Shown: positions 36,101-45,065, numbered from the stretch's first letter. The stretch is DNA of 64,000 bases from Mycobacterium sp. M26 (GCF_001494595.1 NZ_LN929908.1:1153716-1217715), one strand, 5' to 3'. Made by a program: numbers and translations. Notes: a model not told the origin generated them from the letters alone.

Positions 36101-36961
36101 ATGGAGGTCGCCGAACTCATCGCCGCTGCGCGCGCCGGGAACACCCGCGCCGCGGGCCGGCTGCTGAGCCTGGTGGAAAGCGAGCGCCGCGACGAGGTGC
36201 TGGCCGCGCTCGATCCGGTGAGCATCCCGGTGGTCGGAGTGACCGGCCCGCCCGGTGCCGGTAAGTCGACGACCATCGCGGTGCTCGTTGCCGCGTATCG
36301 CGAACGGGGACAACGGGTTGCGGTGCTCGCCGTGGACCCCTCGTCGCCGTACAGCGGCGGTGCGCTGTTGGGCGACCGGATCCGGATGGCGGCTCACATC
36401 AACGATCCCGACGTGCTGATCCGGTCGGTGGCGACCCGGGGCCACCTGGGCGGACTGGCTGCCGCCGTACCGGCGGCCATTCGGCTGGTCGGTGCGCTGA
36501 ACTACGACGTGGTGCTCGTCGAGACCGTGGGCGTCGGCCAATCCGAGATCGAGGTCGCCGCATTGGCCGACCCGACCGTCGTGATCCTCAACCCTGGCGC
36601 CGGTGACGCCGTCCAGGCGGCCAAAGCCGGGCTGCTCGAGGTCGCGGATCTGGTGGTGGTCAACAAGGCCGACCGCGACGGCGCGGCGCAGACCGTGCGT
36701 GACCTGAAGTTCGAAACCCACGTGCCGGTGCTGACGCTCGTCGCCGCGCGCGCCGAGGGGGTGCCGGAGTTGGTCGAAGCCATCGAGGCGCACCGCCGTG
36801 CCGACACTCCTGCGCGCCGAGCGGCGCGGGCCAGGGCCCAGGTGCTGTCGCTGGCGCAGAGCAGGCTGCACGCCCACCCGGCGCTCGATGAGCTGGCCTG
36901 GGCGGTGGCCGAGGGCCGCTGCGATCCGTACAGCGCCGCGGAATCCCTGATCGCGAATTAG
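36101..36961 (+). CDS. meaB: MeaB/ArgK-type GTPase, B12-mutase chaperone
   Basis: 286 residues from ATG 36101; TTG 36092 is an alternative. G3E GTPase: Walker [10 protein letters not shown] (about 48-56), [18 protein letters not shown] switch region, [10 protein letters not shown] (Walker B/switch) and NKAD for guanine. MeaB proteins load adenosylcobalamin into acyl-CoA mutases and protect them from inactivation. Its presence within the island, besides any housekeeping copy elsewhere, suggests it serves the mutase at 25419. Lies 16 bases after the thiolase stop, in the same transcript. Confidence 0.92.
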   Translation: MEVAELIAAARAGNTRAAGRLLSLVESERRDEVLAALDPVSIPVVGVTGPPGAGKSTTIAVLVAAYRERGQRVAVLAVDPSSPYSGGALLGDRIRMAAHINDPDVLIRSVATRGHLGGLAAAVPAAIRLVGALNYDVVLVETVGVGQSEIEVAALADPTVVILNPGAGDAVQAAKAGLLEVADLVVVNKADRDGAAQTVRDLKFETHVPVLTLVAARAEGVPELVEAIEAHRRADTPARRAARARAQVLSLAQSRLHAHPALDELAWAVAEGRCDPYSAAESLIAN

Positions 36962-37003
36962 TTCGGAAATCGGCTATCCCGCGGGGCGAACCGCGTTCTC
37001 GGT

Positions 37004-37660
37004 TCAGTGTTTGGCGAACCCCTGCGAGCAGAAAGCCCACACCTCTTCTCCGGAGATCGGGCTGTGTGAGGTGTCGTCATCGGGCGCGCCGCTGGACTGC
37101 GCGATGAACATGATGGTCTGCATCGTCATCGCCGCCAGGCGCTTGGGATTGGCGTCGGAGCGCAACTCACCGGCCGCGGAGGCTTCGTCCATGAGTTCGG
37201 CGAACAAGGCGACCAGCGGCGCGTGCGCCACCTTGACCTCGTTGGGATGCGAGATCAGCAGCTGGGGGGCGAAGTCGGTGAACAGCGGCCGGCGCGCCGT
37301 CGGGTCGGGCCGGGACAGCTCGTAGAGCAGCGTCACCGCCACCTTGAGGCGCTCCAGCGGATCCTTCTGCGCCGACGTGGCGGCACGAATCTGGTCGGCA
37401 GCGCGGCTCAGCGCGTCCTCGAACAGGGCCAGCAGCAACTCATGCTTACCGTCGAACTGGAGGTAGAAGCTGCGCAGCGACTGCCGGGAGCGGTCCACCA
37501 CTTCCTGAACCGTGAAGTCGGTGCTGCCCTTCTCGGTGATGATGGCCTGCGCGGCGTCCAGGAACCGCTGAACGCGCTGGCCGGCGCGCACCTTGGCGGT
37601 TCGGATCGACCGCTCGACCGCGCGCTGCTTCCAGGCGGGTTCTTCGCTCGGGCTGTTCAC
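37004..37660 (-). CDS. TetR-family regulator, proposed repressor of the island
   Basis: 218 residues from GTG 37660. N-terminal TetR helix-turn-helix at about 48-76 (DFTVQEVVDRSRQSLRSFYL) and a helical ligand domain with no recognisable relation to KstR or KstR2. The extended N terminus before the HTH is basic. Two palindromes lie at once upstream of the start, one of them the island motif, so it should repress itself. No Shine-Dalgarno at proper spacing is visible for this GTG, so a leaderless message or a slightly later start is possible. The ligand is probably an acyl-CoA intermediate. Confidence 0.87.
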   Translation of the reverse strand: MNSPSEEPAWKQRAVERSIRTAKVRAGQRVQRFLDAAQAIITEKGSTDFTVQEVVDRSRQSLRSFYLQFDGKHELLLALFEDALSRAADQIRAATSAQKDPLERLKVAVTLLYELSRPDPTARRPLFTDFAPQLLISHPNEVKVAHAPLVALFAELMDEASAAGELRSDANPKRLAAMTMQTIMFIAQSSGAPDDDTSHSPISGEEVWAFCSQGFAKH

Positions 37661-37685
37661 CCCCTGAGAGTACTACTCTCAGGGG
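37661..37685. promoter_or_regulatory. Operator D1: perfect 25-bp palindrome at the TetR start
   Basis: CCCCTGAGAGTA and TACTCTCAGGGG around a central C, all 25 bases symmetrical, ending at the base next to the TetR start codon. The inner part TGAGAGTA/TACTCTCA is related to but not the same as the GAGAAT motif. It would cover the ribosome-binding region. Confidence 0.75.
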
Positions 37686-37686
37686 C

Positions 37687-37701
37687 GAGAATTATATTCT
37701 C
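37687..37701. promoter_or_regulatory. Operator D2: island motif upstream of TetR
   Basis: GAGAAT-TAT-ATTCTC, with both six-base arms perfect. One base separates it from operator D1. Distance to the TetR start is 27 bases, in keeping with autoregulation. Confidence 0.8.
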
Positions 37702-37778
37702 AGTCCCATACCTGGCGAAATTTTTTACGGCGTGTCGAAGTCTAACGGCCAATGGCAGACCTCAGGTCATGACATGCG

Positions 37779-38570
37779 TCACAGATTTACCACCCGCGGT
37801 GCGTAACCGGCAGCCCGGACCGCGGCGCCCGCCGCCCTGGTCAGGTCGCGGGTGGAACCCAGCAGGCCGTCGATCACCATCACCCGCTTCACGTGCCGGT
37901 GCAGGTCATGCTCCTCGGTGAAGCCGATGCCACCCATCACCTGCTGACAATGCTTGGCCGCTGTCAGCGCGGCCTGACCGGCGGCCGCCTTGGCCAGCAG
38001 GCAACCCAGGTCGTCGTCGGCGGCACGCAGCGTCGCCTCGGCTCCTTCGACGGCCACGAGGGTCTCGGCGAGCCGGTGCCGGACGGCTTGGAACGACGCG
38101 ATCGGCTTGCCGAACTGGACTCGGTCGACCGCATGCTGGCGCGCCAGCGTCAGCATCGCGCGGGCCGAGCCCACCAGCCACCACCCCAGTGCCCGCCGCC
38201 CGGCGGCCAGCGCAATCGGTTCCCCGGCGGCCACGGTGTGGATCGGAAGCTCGCTGTCCAGGCTCGAGCCGGCCTCACCAGACCGCTCCCAGCGCACCCA
38301 GCGGCCGCCGGTGTAGGGCAGCTCGACCGTCCCGCCGCCCGGCCGTCCCGCGGCATGCAGCACGACATCGTTGAGCACCCCGGCATGGGTGCCGGTCTCG
38401 CCGAGCAGACCGAACACCAGCGCGGTTGCCTGGACGGGAATCTCGGCCAGCATCTCCAACCAGCCCAGCTCGGTCAGCTCTTGCTCGACGTTCGGGCGGT
38501 CGGCAGCGGCCGCGGCGGCCAGGCTCTTGCCCACGGTGTCGGCCAGCATGCCGAGGTCGTCGTCGTCCAC
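37779..38570 (-). CDS. Acyl-CoA dehydrogenase, small subunit of second pair
   Basis: 263 residues from GTG 38570. Reduced acyl-CoA dehydrogenase with the C-terminal block QQVMGGIGFTEEHDLHRHVKR, whose Glu may be the catalytic base. RVQFGKPIASFQAVRHRLAE is the usual helix before it. Directly follows the large subunit gene (3-base gap) and ends the operon that starts at the amidohydrolase/Rieske side. The TetR gene lies downstream on the same strand with its own operators. Confidence 0.83.
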   Translation of the reverse strand: MDDDDLGMLADTVGKSLAAAAAADRPNVEQELTELGWLEMLAEIPVQATALVFGLLGETGTHAGVLNDVVLHAAGRPGGGTVELPYTGGRWVRWERSGEAGSSLDSELPIHTVAAGEPIALAAGRRALGWWLVGSARAMLTLARQHAVDRVQFGKPIASFQAVRHRLAETLVAVEGAEATLRAADDDLGCLLAKAAAGQAALTAAKHCQQVMGGIGFTEEHDLHRHVKRVMVIDGLLGSTRDLTRAAGAAVRAAGYAPRVVNL

Positions 38571-38573
38571 CGC

Positions 38574-39674
38574 TCACTCCTTCCCGAGGTCGAGCAGTCG
38601 GCGCGCGATGATGTTGCGCTGGATCTCCGCCGTGCCGCCGTAGATGGTGGCCGCCCGGGAGTAGAGGAACTCCGGCCGCCAGGGCGTGTCATCCAGTTCC
38701 AGAGCACCGGGCAGCAGGTCGCGGGCCGTGTCGTAGAGGCGTTGCTCGGCGGCGGCCAGCAGCACCTTGTCGACGGAGGTCTCCGCGCCCAGCTTGGCCC
38801 CGGCGGCGAACCGCTGCTGAGTCTGCGCCGATGTGCAGCGCACGGTGTGCAGGGCTAGATAGGCCGCGCCGATCTCGGCGTCGGAGGCGTCGGGCGCCTG
38901 CTCCACGAGTCGGTCCAGCCGGGTGTACAGGTAGGCGATCCGCTGCCAGAAGCAGGTGGAGCGTTCGAATGGCAGCAGGTCGCCGGCCAGTCGCCAGCCG
39001 TCGCCCGGTGCACCCAGCATGCGTGCGCCCGGGACCACGACATCGTCGAAGTAGACCTCGCAGAATTCGTCGACACCGTGCATCGTGCGCAGCGGGCGCA
39101 CGGTGACCCCGGGGGAGTCCATGTCGACGAAGAACGCGGTGATGCCCTGATGCTTGGGCGTCTCCGGGGAACCGGTGCGGGTGAGCAGCACGCAACGCTT
39201 GGAGAACTGCGCGAAGCTGGTCCACACCTTCTGGCCGCTGATCACCCAGTCGTCGCCGCGCGGGATGGCCCTGGTGGTCAGCGATGCCAGGTCGCTGCCC
39301 GAACCCGGCTCGGAGAACCCCTGGCACCAGTGTTCGTCGCCGCGCAGGTAGCGCGGCACCATCTCGGCGGCCAGCTCGGGTCGGGCGTACGAGATCATGG
39401 TCGGCACAAGCACTTCCATCATCGAGTACGGGCCGGGTTCGGCGAGGTTGCGGCCGAGGATCTCCTCCGCCACCACCAGCCGCATCACCGCTGTGCCACC
39501 GAGGCCCCCGACCTCGGTGGGCCAGCCGTACCGCATCCAGCCCGCGTCATAGAGCTCGCGGCGCACCCGGCTCATCTGATCGATGTGGCCGGCCAGTGAG
39601 TGGTCGGGCCCCGGGGTGAGGTCGTGCTCGGCGAGCCAATCCTGCAGTCCGGCCCGGAATTCGTCCACCGTCAT
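38574..39674 (-). CDS. Acyl-CoA dehydrogenase, large subunit of second pair
   Basis: 366 residues. WCQGFSEPGSGSDLASLTT (flavin and substrate region), KVWTSFAQFSKRCVLL, and C-terminal IYGGTAEIQRNIIARRLLDLG. Designed like the large subunits of heteromeric steroid-type dehydrogenases. Its ATG overlaps the stop of the SnoaL-like gene upstream (ATGA), and it leads directly into its small partner. Confidence 0.87.
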   Translation of the reverse strand: MTVDEFRAGLQDWLAEHDLTPGPDHSLAGHIDQMSRVRRELYDAGWMRYGWPTEVGGLGGTAVMRLVVAEEILGRNLAEPGPYSMMEVLVPTMISYARPELAAEMVPRYLRGDEHWCQGFSEPGSGSDLASLTTRAIPRGDDWVISGQKVWTSFAQFSKRCVLLTRTGSPETPKHQGITAFFVDMDSPGVTVRPLRTMHGVDEFCEVYFDDVVVPGARMLGAPGDGWRLAGDLLPFERSTCFWQRIAYLYTRLDRLVEQAPDASDAEIGAAYLALHTVRCTSAQTQQRFAAGAKLGAETSVDKVLLAAAEQRLYDTARDLLPGALELDDTPWRPEFLYSRAATIYGGTAEIQRNIIARRLLDLGKE

Positions 39675-40105
39675 CCGCCGGCAGGCCGTCCGATCGCGTG
39701 CGGGCGTCCGGAGTCGTGCTCGCCGCTGCGCCGGATGAACGTCATCGCCCTGGTGCGTAGCCGCCAGCCGTCGGCGGTCCGCAGATAGGTATCGCGGTAG
39801 TAGCCGATCCGCATGTCATGGGCGGAATGCTCGACGAAGCACAGCGGCTGGGTGCCGGTGGCCGCGTCGGGGTCGTTCGCGTCGAACTCCACGAGAGCCT
39901 CGCCGGTCATGAACAACCCCTTCGGGGCGGCGTCCACCAGCACCGGAAAGCGGGACAGCGAATAGGTTTCGCCGAAGGCGCTGTAGGTACCGTCCTCGGT
40001 GAAGACGGTGATCAGCCCGTCGACGTCGCCCTGGGTGATGGTCACCGCGTACTTGGCCAGCAGCTGCTGGATCTCGACGATGTCGTCAGTCCGTCTGGTG
40101 GACAT
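39671..40105 (-). CDS. SnoaL/NTF2-like protein
   Basis: 144 residues, cone-shaped alpha+beta barrel of the NTF2 superfamily: EIQQLLAKYAVTITQGDVDGLITVF at the start and GWRLRTRAMTFIRR at the end. Members are ketosteroid isomerases, polyketide cyclases, dehydratases or small dioxygenase subunits. Position among ring-cleavage-type genes favours an isomerase or hydratase. The ORF begins within the 3' end of the amidohydrolase gene (20-base overlap). Confidence 0.8.
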   Translation of the reverse strand: MSTRRTDDIVEIQQLLAKYAVTITQGDVDGLITVFTEDGTYSAFGETYSLSRFPVLVDAAPKGLFMTGEALVEFDANDPDAATGTQPLCFVEHSAHDMRIGYYRDTYLRTADGWRLRTRAMTFIRRSGEHDSGRPHAIGRPAGG

Positions 40106-41321
40106 AGACTTTCCCGCCTTTCATCACGAAACTGACGTTCTTGGTCACGGTGATGTCGGCGAGCGGATCGCCGGGCACCGCGATGATGTCGGCCAGCAGC
40201 CCCGCGGCCAGCCGGCCGCGGTCGGTGGAGTTGATCAGCTCGGCCGCGGTCACGGTGGCCGCCTTGAGCACGGCCGCCGGTGGCATTCCCCAGTCGACCA
40301 GCGTCACCAGTTCATCGGCGTTGCGACCGTGCGGAATTGCCGGTGCATCGGTGCCGACGGCGATCTTCACCCCGGCCTCGTAGGCCGCCTTGATCGAGGT
40401 GCGCGCCTTCGGGAACATCTCGGCGGCCTTGGCCTGCAGCACCGCCGGGGCCTTCGAGACATCCATCCCCTCGGCCAGCCGCCGGGTACTCACCAGGAAG
40501 GTGCCGTTCTCGACCATCAGCGCGATGGCCTCGTCGTCGATCAGGAACCCGTGCTCGATGCAGTCGATACCGACGCCCACCGCGTGTTTGACGGCACTGG
40601 CGCCGTGCGTGTGTGCGGCCACCCGCAAGCCGCGGCGGTGTGCCTCGTCGACGATCGCGGCCAGCTCCTCGTCGGAATAGTGTTGCGCGCCAGCCTCACC
40701 GGTCAGCGACATCACCCCGCCCGAACAACAGACCTTGATCACCTCGGCGCCGTGCTTGATCTGGTAGCGCACCGCCTTGCGGATCTCGTCGACACCGTTG
40801 GCGATGCCCTCTTCGATGGTCAGTTCCAGCACACCGGGCATGAACGCCGCGAACATCGTCGGGTCCAGGTGTCCGCCGGTGGGCGTGATGGCATGGCCAG
40901 CAGGCACGATCCTCGGGCCGTCGATCCAGCCCGCGTCGATCGCCTTGCCCAGTGCGACGTCGAGCAGGTAACCGCCGGTCTTGACGAACAGCCCGAGGTT
41001 GCGCACGGTGGTGAACCCGGCACGCAGGGTGCGCCGGGCGTTGCCCACCGCGCGCAGTACCCGGGTCGGCGGGTCGTCCTGAACCTGGGAGAGGCCGGGG
41101 TTTTCACCCCGGCCGCCCATCAGGAGATTGACCTCCATGTCCATCAGTCCGGGAAGCAGGATGTGGTTCCCCAGATCGATGATCTGGCCTTCGGGTTCGC
41201 CCCCGACGGCGACGATGCGGTCGCCGTCCACCTTGACGATGCCGGGGCGGACGAGTTCGCCCGCCTCGACGTCGACATAGCCGGCGGCCTTGAGCGTGAT
41301 GACTGATGAGCCCTCGGGCAC
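40086..41321 (-). CDS. Amidohydrolase (imidazolonepropionase-like) lacking the His-x-His metal motif
   Basis: 411 residues from GTG 41321. Composite urease-type fold with N-terminal beta sandwich and LLPGLMDMEVNLL where the family normally has Asp-x-His-x-His; here Glu63 and Asn65 replace both histidines. The remaining ligands look present: Lys196 (EVIKVCCSGG), His237 in AAHTHG, His257 in CIEHG and Asp325 in VGTDAP. It may bind one metal only, or act as a hydrolase or lactonase of altered chemistry. The substrate could be a lactone or cyclic amide from ring opening. Confidence 0.82.
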   Translation of the reverse strand: MPEGSSVITLKAAGYVDVEAGELVRPGIVKVDGDRIVAVGGEPEGQIIDLGNHILLPGLMDMEVNLLMGGRGENPGLSQVQDDPPTRVLRAVGNARRTLRAGFTTVRNLGLFVKTGGYLLDVALGKAIDAGWIDGPRIVPAGHAITPTGGHLDPTMFAAFMPGVLELTIEEGIANGVDEIRKAVRYQIKHGAEVIKVCCSGGVMSLTGEAGAQHYSDEELAAIVDEAHRRGLRVAAHTHGASAVKHAVGVGIDCIEHGFLIDDEAIALMVENGTFLVSTRRLAEGMDVSKAPAVLQAKAAEMFPKARTSIKAAYEAGVKIAVGTDAPAIPHGRNADELVTLVDWGMPPAAVLKAATVTAAELINSTDRGRLAAGLLADIIAVPGDPLADITVTKNVSFVMKGGKVYVHQTD

Positions 41322-41323
41322 GC

Positions 41324-41671
41324 TCAGACCACCGGCTCCCGGGTGATCTCCACCCAGGCGGCGCCACTGTCGAGCACCCTGGGCTGCTTCCAGACCTCCA
41401 CCGGGAACGACACCATCACCACAGACTGCATCAGATGCATCAGTCGCTTGGCGTCTTCGGGCATGTCGTGCAGTGGAAATCGTGCGTCGAGGTAGACCAT
41501 CACGTCCTCCAGGCGCGCGGTGCCGGCGTCGTACAGCGCCTGCATTTCCTCCATCGTCGAGGCGAGCCGTTTGGCGTACCGCTCCGGCTCGGTGGCCAGA
41601 ATCCAGTCACTGAACCGCTCGAGGTCGGCGAACTCCGCCGGCAGCAATCCGGTGGTCGTTGACTCAGACAT
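41324..41671 (-). CDS. Small protein of unknown function, between Rieske oxygenase and amidohydrolase genes
   Basis: 115 residues from ATG 41671, which overlaps the oxygenase stop by eight bases. Mostly helical, no cysteine and no signal peptide. Segments such as FADLERFSDWILATEPERYAKR and MPEDAKRLMHLMQ suggest a compact helical bundle. Close translational coupling to the oxygenase hints at an accessory or small subunit, but no family is recognised. Confidence 0.7.
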   Translation of the reverse strand: MSESTTTGLLPAEFADLERFSDWILATEPERYAKRLASTMEEMQALYDAGTARLEDVMVYLDARFPLHDMPEDAKRLMHLMQSVVMVSFPVEVWKQPRVLDSGAAWVEITREPVV

Positions 41672-42980
41672 GTGCCACGCTCCCGTTGGTCTTCTCGTTC
41701 GACGTTGCTGTGCTCTGCTTGTACTCATCGACGTACTTGCGCGCCGTGTGGTGGAGGTGCCGAAGCAGTATCTCCTGGTCGCACAACGGGAAGTCGGTGA
41801 CCGCCCGGGTGCCGATCTGGGTTTGGGTGGCCTCCAACGTGTTCGCGTCCTGTAGCGCGTACTCCTTGAATGTCACCGCCGCGAGTTCCTGGGACAGCCG
41901 TTGCCGGGTGTTCTTCGGCGGCACGAAGTACAGGTTCGCCTCGAAGATATGGCTATCCACACCGGTGGGCCAGTAGTTGTAGGTGAGATACCAGCCGGGA
42001 GCCCACAGCAGCAGCGTGAAGTTCGGGAAGAACTCGAAGGAATCCTGTCCCCAGGTGGGCTGCCGGGCCGGATTGACGGCCGGGGGCAGCTCGTCGGGCA
42101 GGATGCCCTTGATGTCGGGGCGGTCCCAGGGCCCGAACAGCCCGCTGTGCAGGATGCGCTCAATCGGCTTGACCATGTTGAGATCCTTGGGCGGGCTCAT
42201 CCCGCCCCACGACGAGATCATCGAGTGCTGGCCCTTGATGTCGTAATGCAGGGCCTCGAAGCCCACCTTGGCCAGCTTGGCGGCCTCTTCGGCGGTTGCC
42301 TGCTTCATGTGCAGCACCGGCGCGTGGTAGAACTCGGTGAACGCGTCGATGAACAGCTTCCAGTTCGCGTTGATGGGTGCACGGTAGCTGTAGACCTCGG
42401 TCATTTCGTGAAAGGGATACCCCTCCAAGCCCTTCGCGAAGTCACCCAGGTAATCGCGCAGCGGCGCGGCGTCGTCGTCGAAGTTAACGAAGATGAAGCC
42501 TTCCCATACCTCGCACCGCACCGGCTTGAGCGGATAGTCGGCCTTGTCGAGGTCGAAGAACTCATCCTCCTGCTGAACAAAGGTCAGTTCGCCGTCCAGC
42601 GCATAACGCCATGCGTGGTACTTGCAGGTGAACTGGCGGCAGGAGCCGGAGACCTCTTCACCGGGAAAGTCGTTCCACACCAACTTGTTTCCGCGGTGCC
42701 GGCACAGGTTGTAGAAGGCCCGCACCGTGCCGTCCTTGTCCTTGACCACGATGATCGAGGTCCCCGTGCCAACGGACGGCATCTCCCTGGTGAAGTAACT
42801 GCCGGTCTTGGGGAGCCGTTCTACCCGCCCGACCTGAAGCCAGGTCTTGCGGAAGATCGCCTGCTGCTCCAGTTTCCACTGTTCTGGGTCTATCGAGTCG
42901 GTGTAGTCGACGGGCGCGGTGCCCAGTTCTGGCCAGTTCTCTGTCCAACTGCCGACTGCCGGCTTCGGGAAGTGTGCCAA
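41664..42980 (-). CDS. Rieske non-heme iron oxygenase, large subunit
   Basis: 438 residues from TTG 42980, with AGGAAAGG seven bases ahead. Rieske centre ligands Cys93-x-His95 and Cys119-x-x-His122; mononuclear iron ligands His219 and His224 in EFYHAPVLH, with an aspartate upstream. Alpha-subunit type, adding one or two oxygen atoms to an alicyclic or aromatic ring using electrons from a ferredoxin. No beta subunit is adjacent, which resembles single-component terminal oxygenases such as KshA. It lies between the carboxymuconolactone-decarboxylase-like and unknown genes. Confidence 0.9.
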   Translation of the reverse strand: MAHFPKPAVGSWTENWPELGTAPVDYTDSIDPEQWKLEQQAIFRKTWLQVGRVERLPKTGSYFTREMPSVGTGTSIIVVKDKDGTVRAFYNLCRHRGNKLVWNDFPGEEVSGSCRQFTCKYHAWRYALDGELTFVQQEDEFFDLDKADYPLKPVRCEVWEGFIFVNFDDDAAPLRDYLGDFAKGLEGYPFHEMTEVYSYRAPINANWKLFIDAFTEFYHAPVLHMKQATAEEAAKLAKVGFEALHYDIKGQHSMISSWGGMSPPKDLNMVKPIERILHSGLFGPWDRPDIKGILPDELPPAVNPARQPTWGQDSFEFFPNFTLLLWAPGWYLTYNYWPTGVDSHIFEANLYFVPPKNTRQRLSQELAAVTFKEYALQDANTLEATQTQIGTRAVTDFPLCDQEILLRHLHHTARKYVDEYKQSTATSNEKTNGSVAHV

Positions 42981-42985
42981 CGTAC

Positions 42986-43516
42986 TTACCTTTCCTGTTC
43001 GAGCTGAACGCCAAAAGTGTTGAACGCCATGGCCAACATGCCGTAGGCGCCGACGATGAAGACGAAGTCCATCCGCTGGCGGTCGCTGAGGTACTCGCCC
43101 AGCGCCTCCCATGTCTGATCCGTCAGGTTGGATGTCGAGTCCAGTTCGTCGACCGCGGTGAGGATCACCCGGTCGGCGTCGTCGTGGGCCTCGCCACGGC
43201 GGATGGCCTCGACGTCGGCCTCGGTGAGTCCCTCGGCCGTTGCGAGGTCGACGTGGTGCGCCCACTCGTAGGCGCAGTTGCGCCGGTGCGCGACGCGCAG
43301 GATCGCCACCTCCCGCAGCCGGGCCGGTACGGAGGAACGGAAGAGGAGGTAGACGTTGAAGCCGAGGAAGGCCTTGGTCAGGTCCGGGTGTCGCACCAGT
43401 GTGGACAGCGCGGAGCCCGCCCCGTCGGGGTTCTGCCGATCCCGCGGCAGCATGCCCTTGAAGGCGGCGCGGACCTCGTCGTCCCACTGATCCGCAGGCA
43501 GCGGCGTCAGGCGCAC
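42986..43516 (-). CDS. Carboxymuconolactone decarboxylase/AhpD-family protein
   Basis: 176 residues from GTG 43516 with GGAGG nine bases ahead. Helical CMD domain with the conserved segment LREVAILRVAHRRNCAYEWAHHVDLA; only one cysteine, so the AhpD-type Cys-x-x-Cys peroxidase pair is absent. CMD-like proteins act as decarboxylases, hydrolases or of unknown role. First gene of the operon 37779-43516 with operator E just upstream of its ribosome site. Confidence 0.83.
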   Translation of the reverse strand: MRLTPLPADQWDDEVRAAFKGMLPRDRQNPDGAGSALSTLVRHPDLTKAFLGFNVYLLFRSSVPARLREVAILRVAHRRNCAYEWAHHVDLATAEGLTEADVEAIRRGEAHDDADRVILTAVDELDSTSNLTDQTWEALGEYLSDRQRMDFVFIVGAYGMLAMAFNTFGVQLEQER

Positions 43517-43537
43517 CCGAAACCTCCTCTCACCGGA

Positions 43538-43552
43538 GAGAATCACATTCTC
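43538..43552. promoter_or_regulatory. Operator E upstream of the CMD-Rieske operon
   Basis: GAGAAT-CAC-ATTCTC, both arms perfect. Its nearest edge is 22 bases from the GTG of the first gene, immediately upstream of the GGAGG ribosome site. Probably controls the seven-gene operon down to 37779. Confidence 0.8.
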
Positions 43553-43752
43553 AATTCCGGATAACAGATTTCCATGAAGTCGGCCCGAGGTCAATCCCCG
43601 AGGGTGATCGGGGTGGTCGCGCCGAGCTGGGCGCCTCGTCGCGAGAGCTGGTCAGCAGCGGTGGCGCGCACGGTAAGATGGTTACCGCCAGTTGATTCTC
43701 CCTCCAGGAGAAGCTAGTTTCCATTGAGGGCTCCGCGACGAGAGGAACGGCC

Positions 43753-45042
43753 ATGCGCAAAGAGGACATGATCCTGATCAGCGTCGACGACCACATCGTC
43801 GAGCCGCCCGACATGTTCAAGAACCACCTGCCCGCCAAGTACATCGACGACGCGCCGCGCCTGGTGCACAACCCCGACGGGTCGGACATGTGGCGCTTCC
43901 GCGACGTGGTCATCCCCAACGTCGCCCTGAACGCGGTGGCGGGCCGGCCCAAGGAGGAGTACGGCCTGGAACCCCAGGGCCTCGACGAGATCCGGCCCGG
44001 CTGCTACAACGTCGACGAGCGTGTCAAGGATATGAACGCCGGCGGCATCCTCGGCTCGATCTGCTTCCCGTCCTTCCCCGGTTTCGCCGGGCGGCTGTTC
44101 GCCACCGAGGACGAGGAGTTCTCCCTGGCACTGGTGCAGGCCTACAACGACTGGCACATCGACGAGTGGTGCGGCGCCTATCCGGCCCGCTTCATTCCGA
44201 TGGCGCTGCCGGTGATCTGGAACGCCGAACTGTGCGCCCAGGAAGTGCGCCGGGTGGCCAAGAAGGGCGTGCATGCCATCACCTTCAGCGAGAACCCGGC
44301 GGCCATGGGATACCCCAGCTTCCACGACGAGTACTGGAACCCGCTCTGGAAAGCGTTGTGCGACACCAACACCGTGCTCAATGTCCACATCGGCTCCTCG
44401 GGCAAGCTGGCCATCACCGCGCCCGACGCCCCGATGGACGTGATGATCACCCTGCAGCCGATGAACATCGTGCAGGCTGCCGCCGACCTGCTGTGGTCGC
44501 GGCCGGTCAAGGAGTACCCGGACCTCAAGATCGCGCTGTCCGAGGGCGGCACCGGCTGGATTCCCTACTTCCTGGAGCGTGCCGACCGCACCTACGAGAT
44601 GCATTCGACCTGGACCGGCCAGAACTTCGGCGACAAGGTGCCCTCGGATGTGTTCCGCGAGCACTTCCTGACCTGCTTCATCAGCGATCCGGTCGGGGTG
44701 AAGCTGCGCCACGACATCGGCATCGACAACATCGCCTGGGAAGCCGACTACCCGCACAGCGATTCGATGTGGCCGGGGGCGCCCGAGGAGCTGTGGGACG
44801 TGTTGAGCGCCAACGATGTTCCCGACAGTGACATCAACAAGATGACCTACGAGAACGCCATGCGCTGGTACTCGTTCGACCCGTTCAAGCACATCGCACG
44901 CGAGCAGGCCACCGTCGGCGCGCTGCGCGAAGCGGCGGCGGGCCACGACGTGTCGATCCAGGCGCTGAGCCATCACAAGAAGGGCGAGCGGGGCGGCAGC
45001 GCTCTGTTCGAAGCGGCGCAGGCCAACAGCGGCACCGAGTAG
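43753..45042 (+). CDS. Amidohydrolase-2 (ACMSD-like) family protein
   Basis: 429 residues. TIM-barrel metal-dependent hydrolase/decarboxylase: SVDDHIVEPPDMF at the N terminus (Asp13, His14), NVHIGSSG with a metal His, LSEGGTGWIPYF, and WEADYPHSD with the final metal Asp. Members decarboxylate or hydrolyse C-C bonds in aromatic and ring-cleaved acids. The 40-residue C-terminal extension is unusual. Preceded by an intergenic region of 236 bases containing inverted ATTCTC/GAGAAG half-sites at 43695-43713. Confidence 0.87.
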   Translation: MRKEDMILISVDDHIVEPPDMFKNHLPAKYIDDAPRLVHNPDGSDMWRFRDVVIPNVALNAVAGRPKEEYGLEPQGLDEIRPGCYNVDERVKDMNAGGILGSICFPSFPGFAGRLFATEDEEFSLALVQAYNDWHIDEWCGAYPARFIPMALPVIWNAELCAQEVRRVAKKGVHAITFSENPAAMGYPSFHDEYWNPLWKALCDTNTVLNVHIGSSGKLAITAPDAPMDVMITLQPMNIVQAAADLLWSRPVKEYPDLKIALSEGGTGWIPYFLERADRTYEMHSTWTGQNFGDKVPSDVFREHFLTCFISDPVGVKLRHDIGIDNIAWEADYPHSDSMWPGAPEELWDVLSANDVPDSDINKMTYENAMRWYSFDPFKHIAREQATVGALREAAAGHDVSIQALSHHKKGERGGSALFEAAQANSGTE

Positions 45043-45065
45043 CTGCGCAGAGATCGCATACTCCC

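Noticed and set aside
43695..43713. ATTCTC...GAGAAG before the amidohydrolase at 43753 as another operator
   Set aside because: The half-sites are in reverse order and seven bases apart compared with the motif; I keep it only as a remark in the gene entry.
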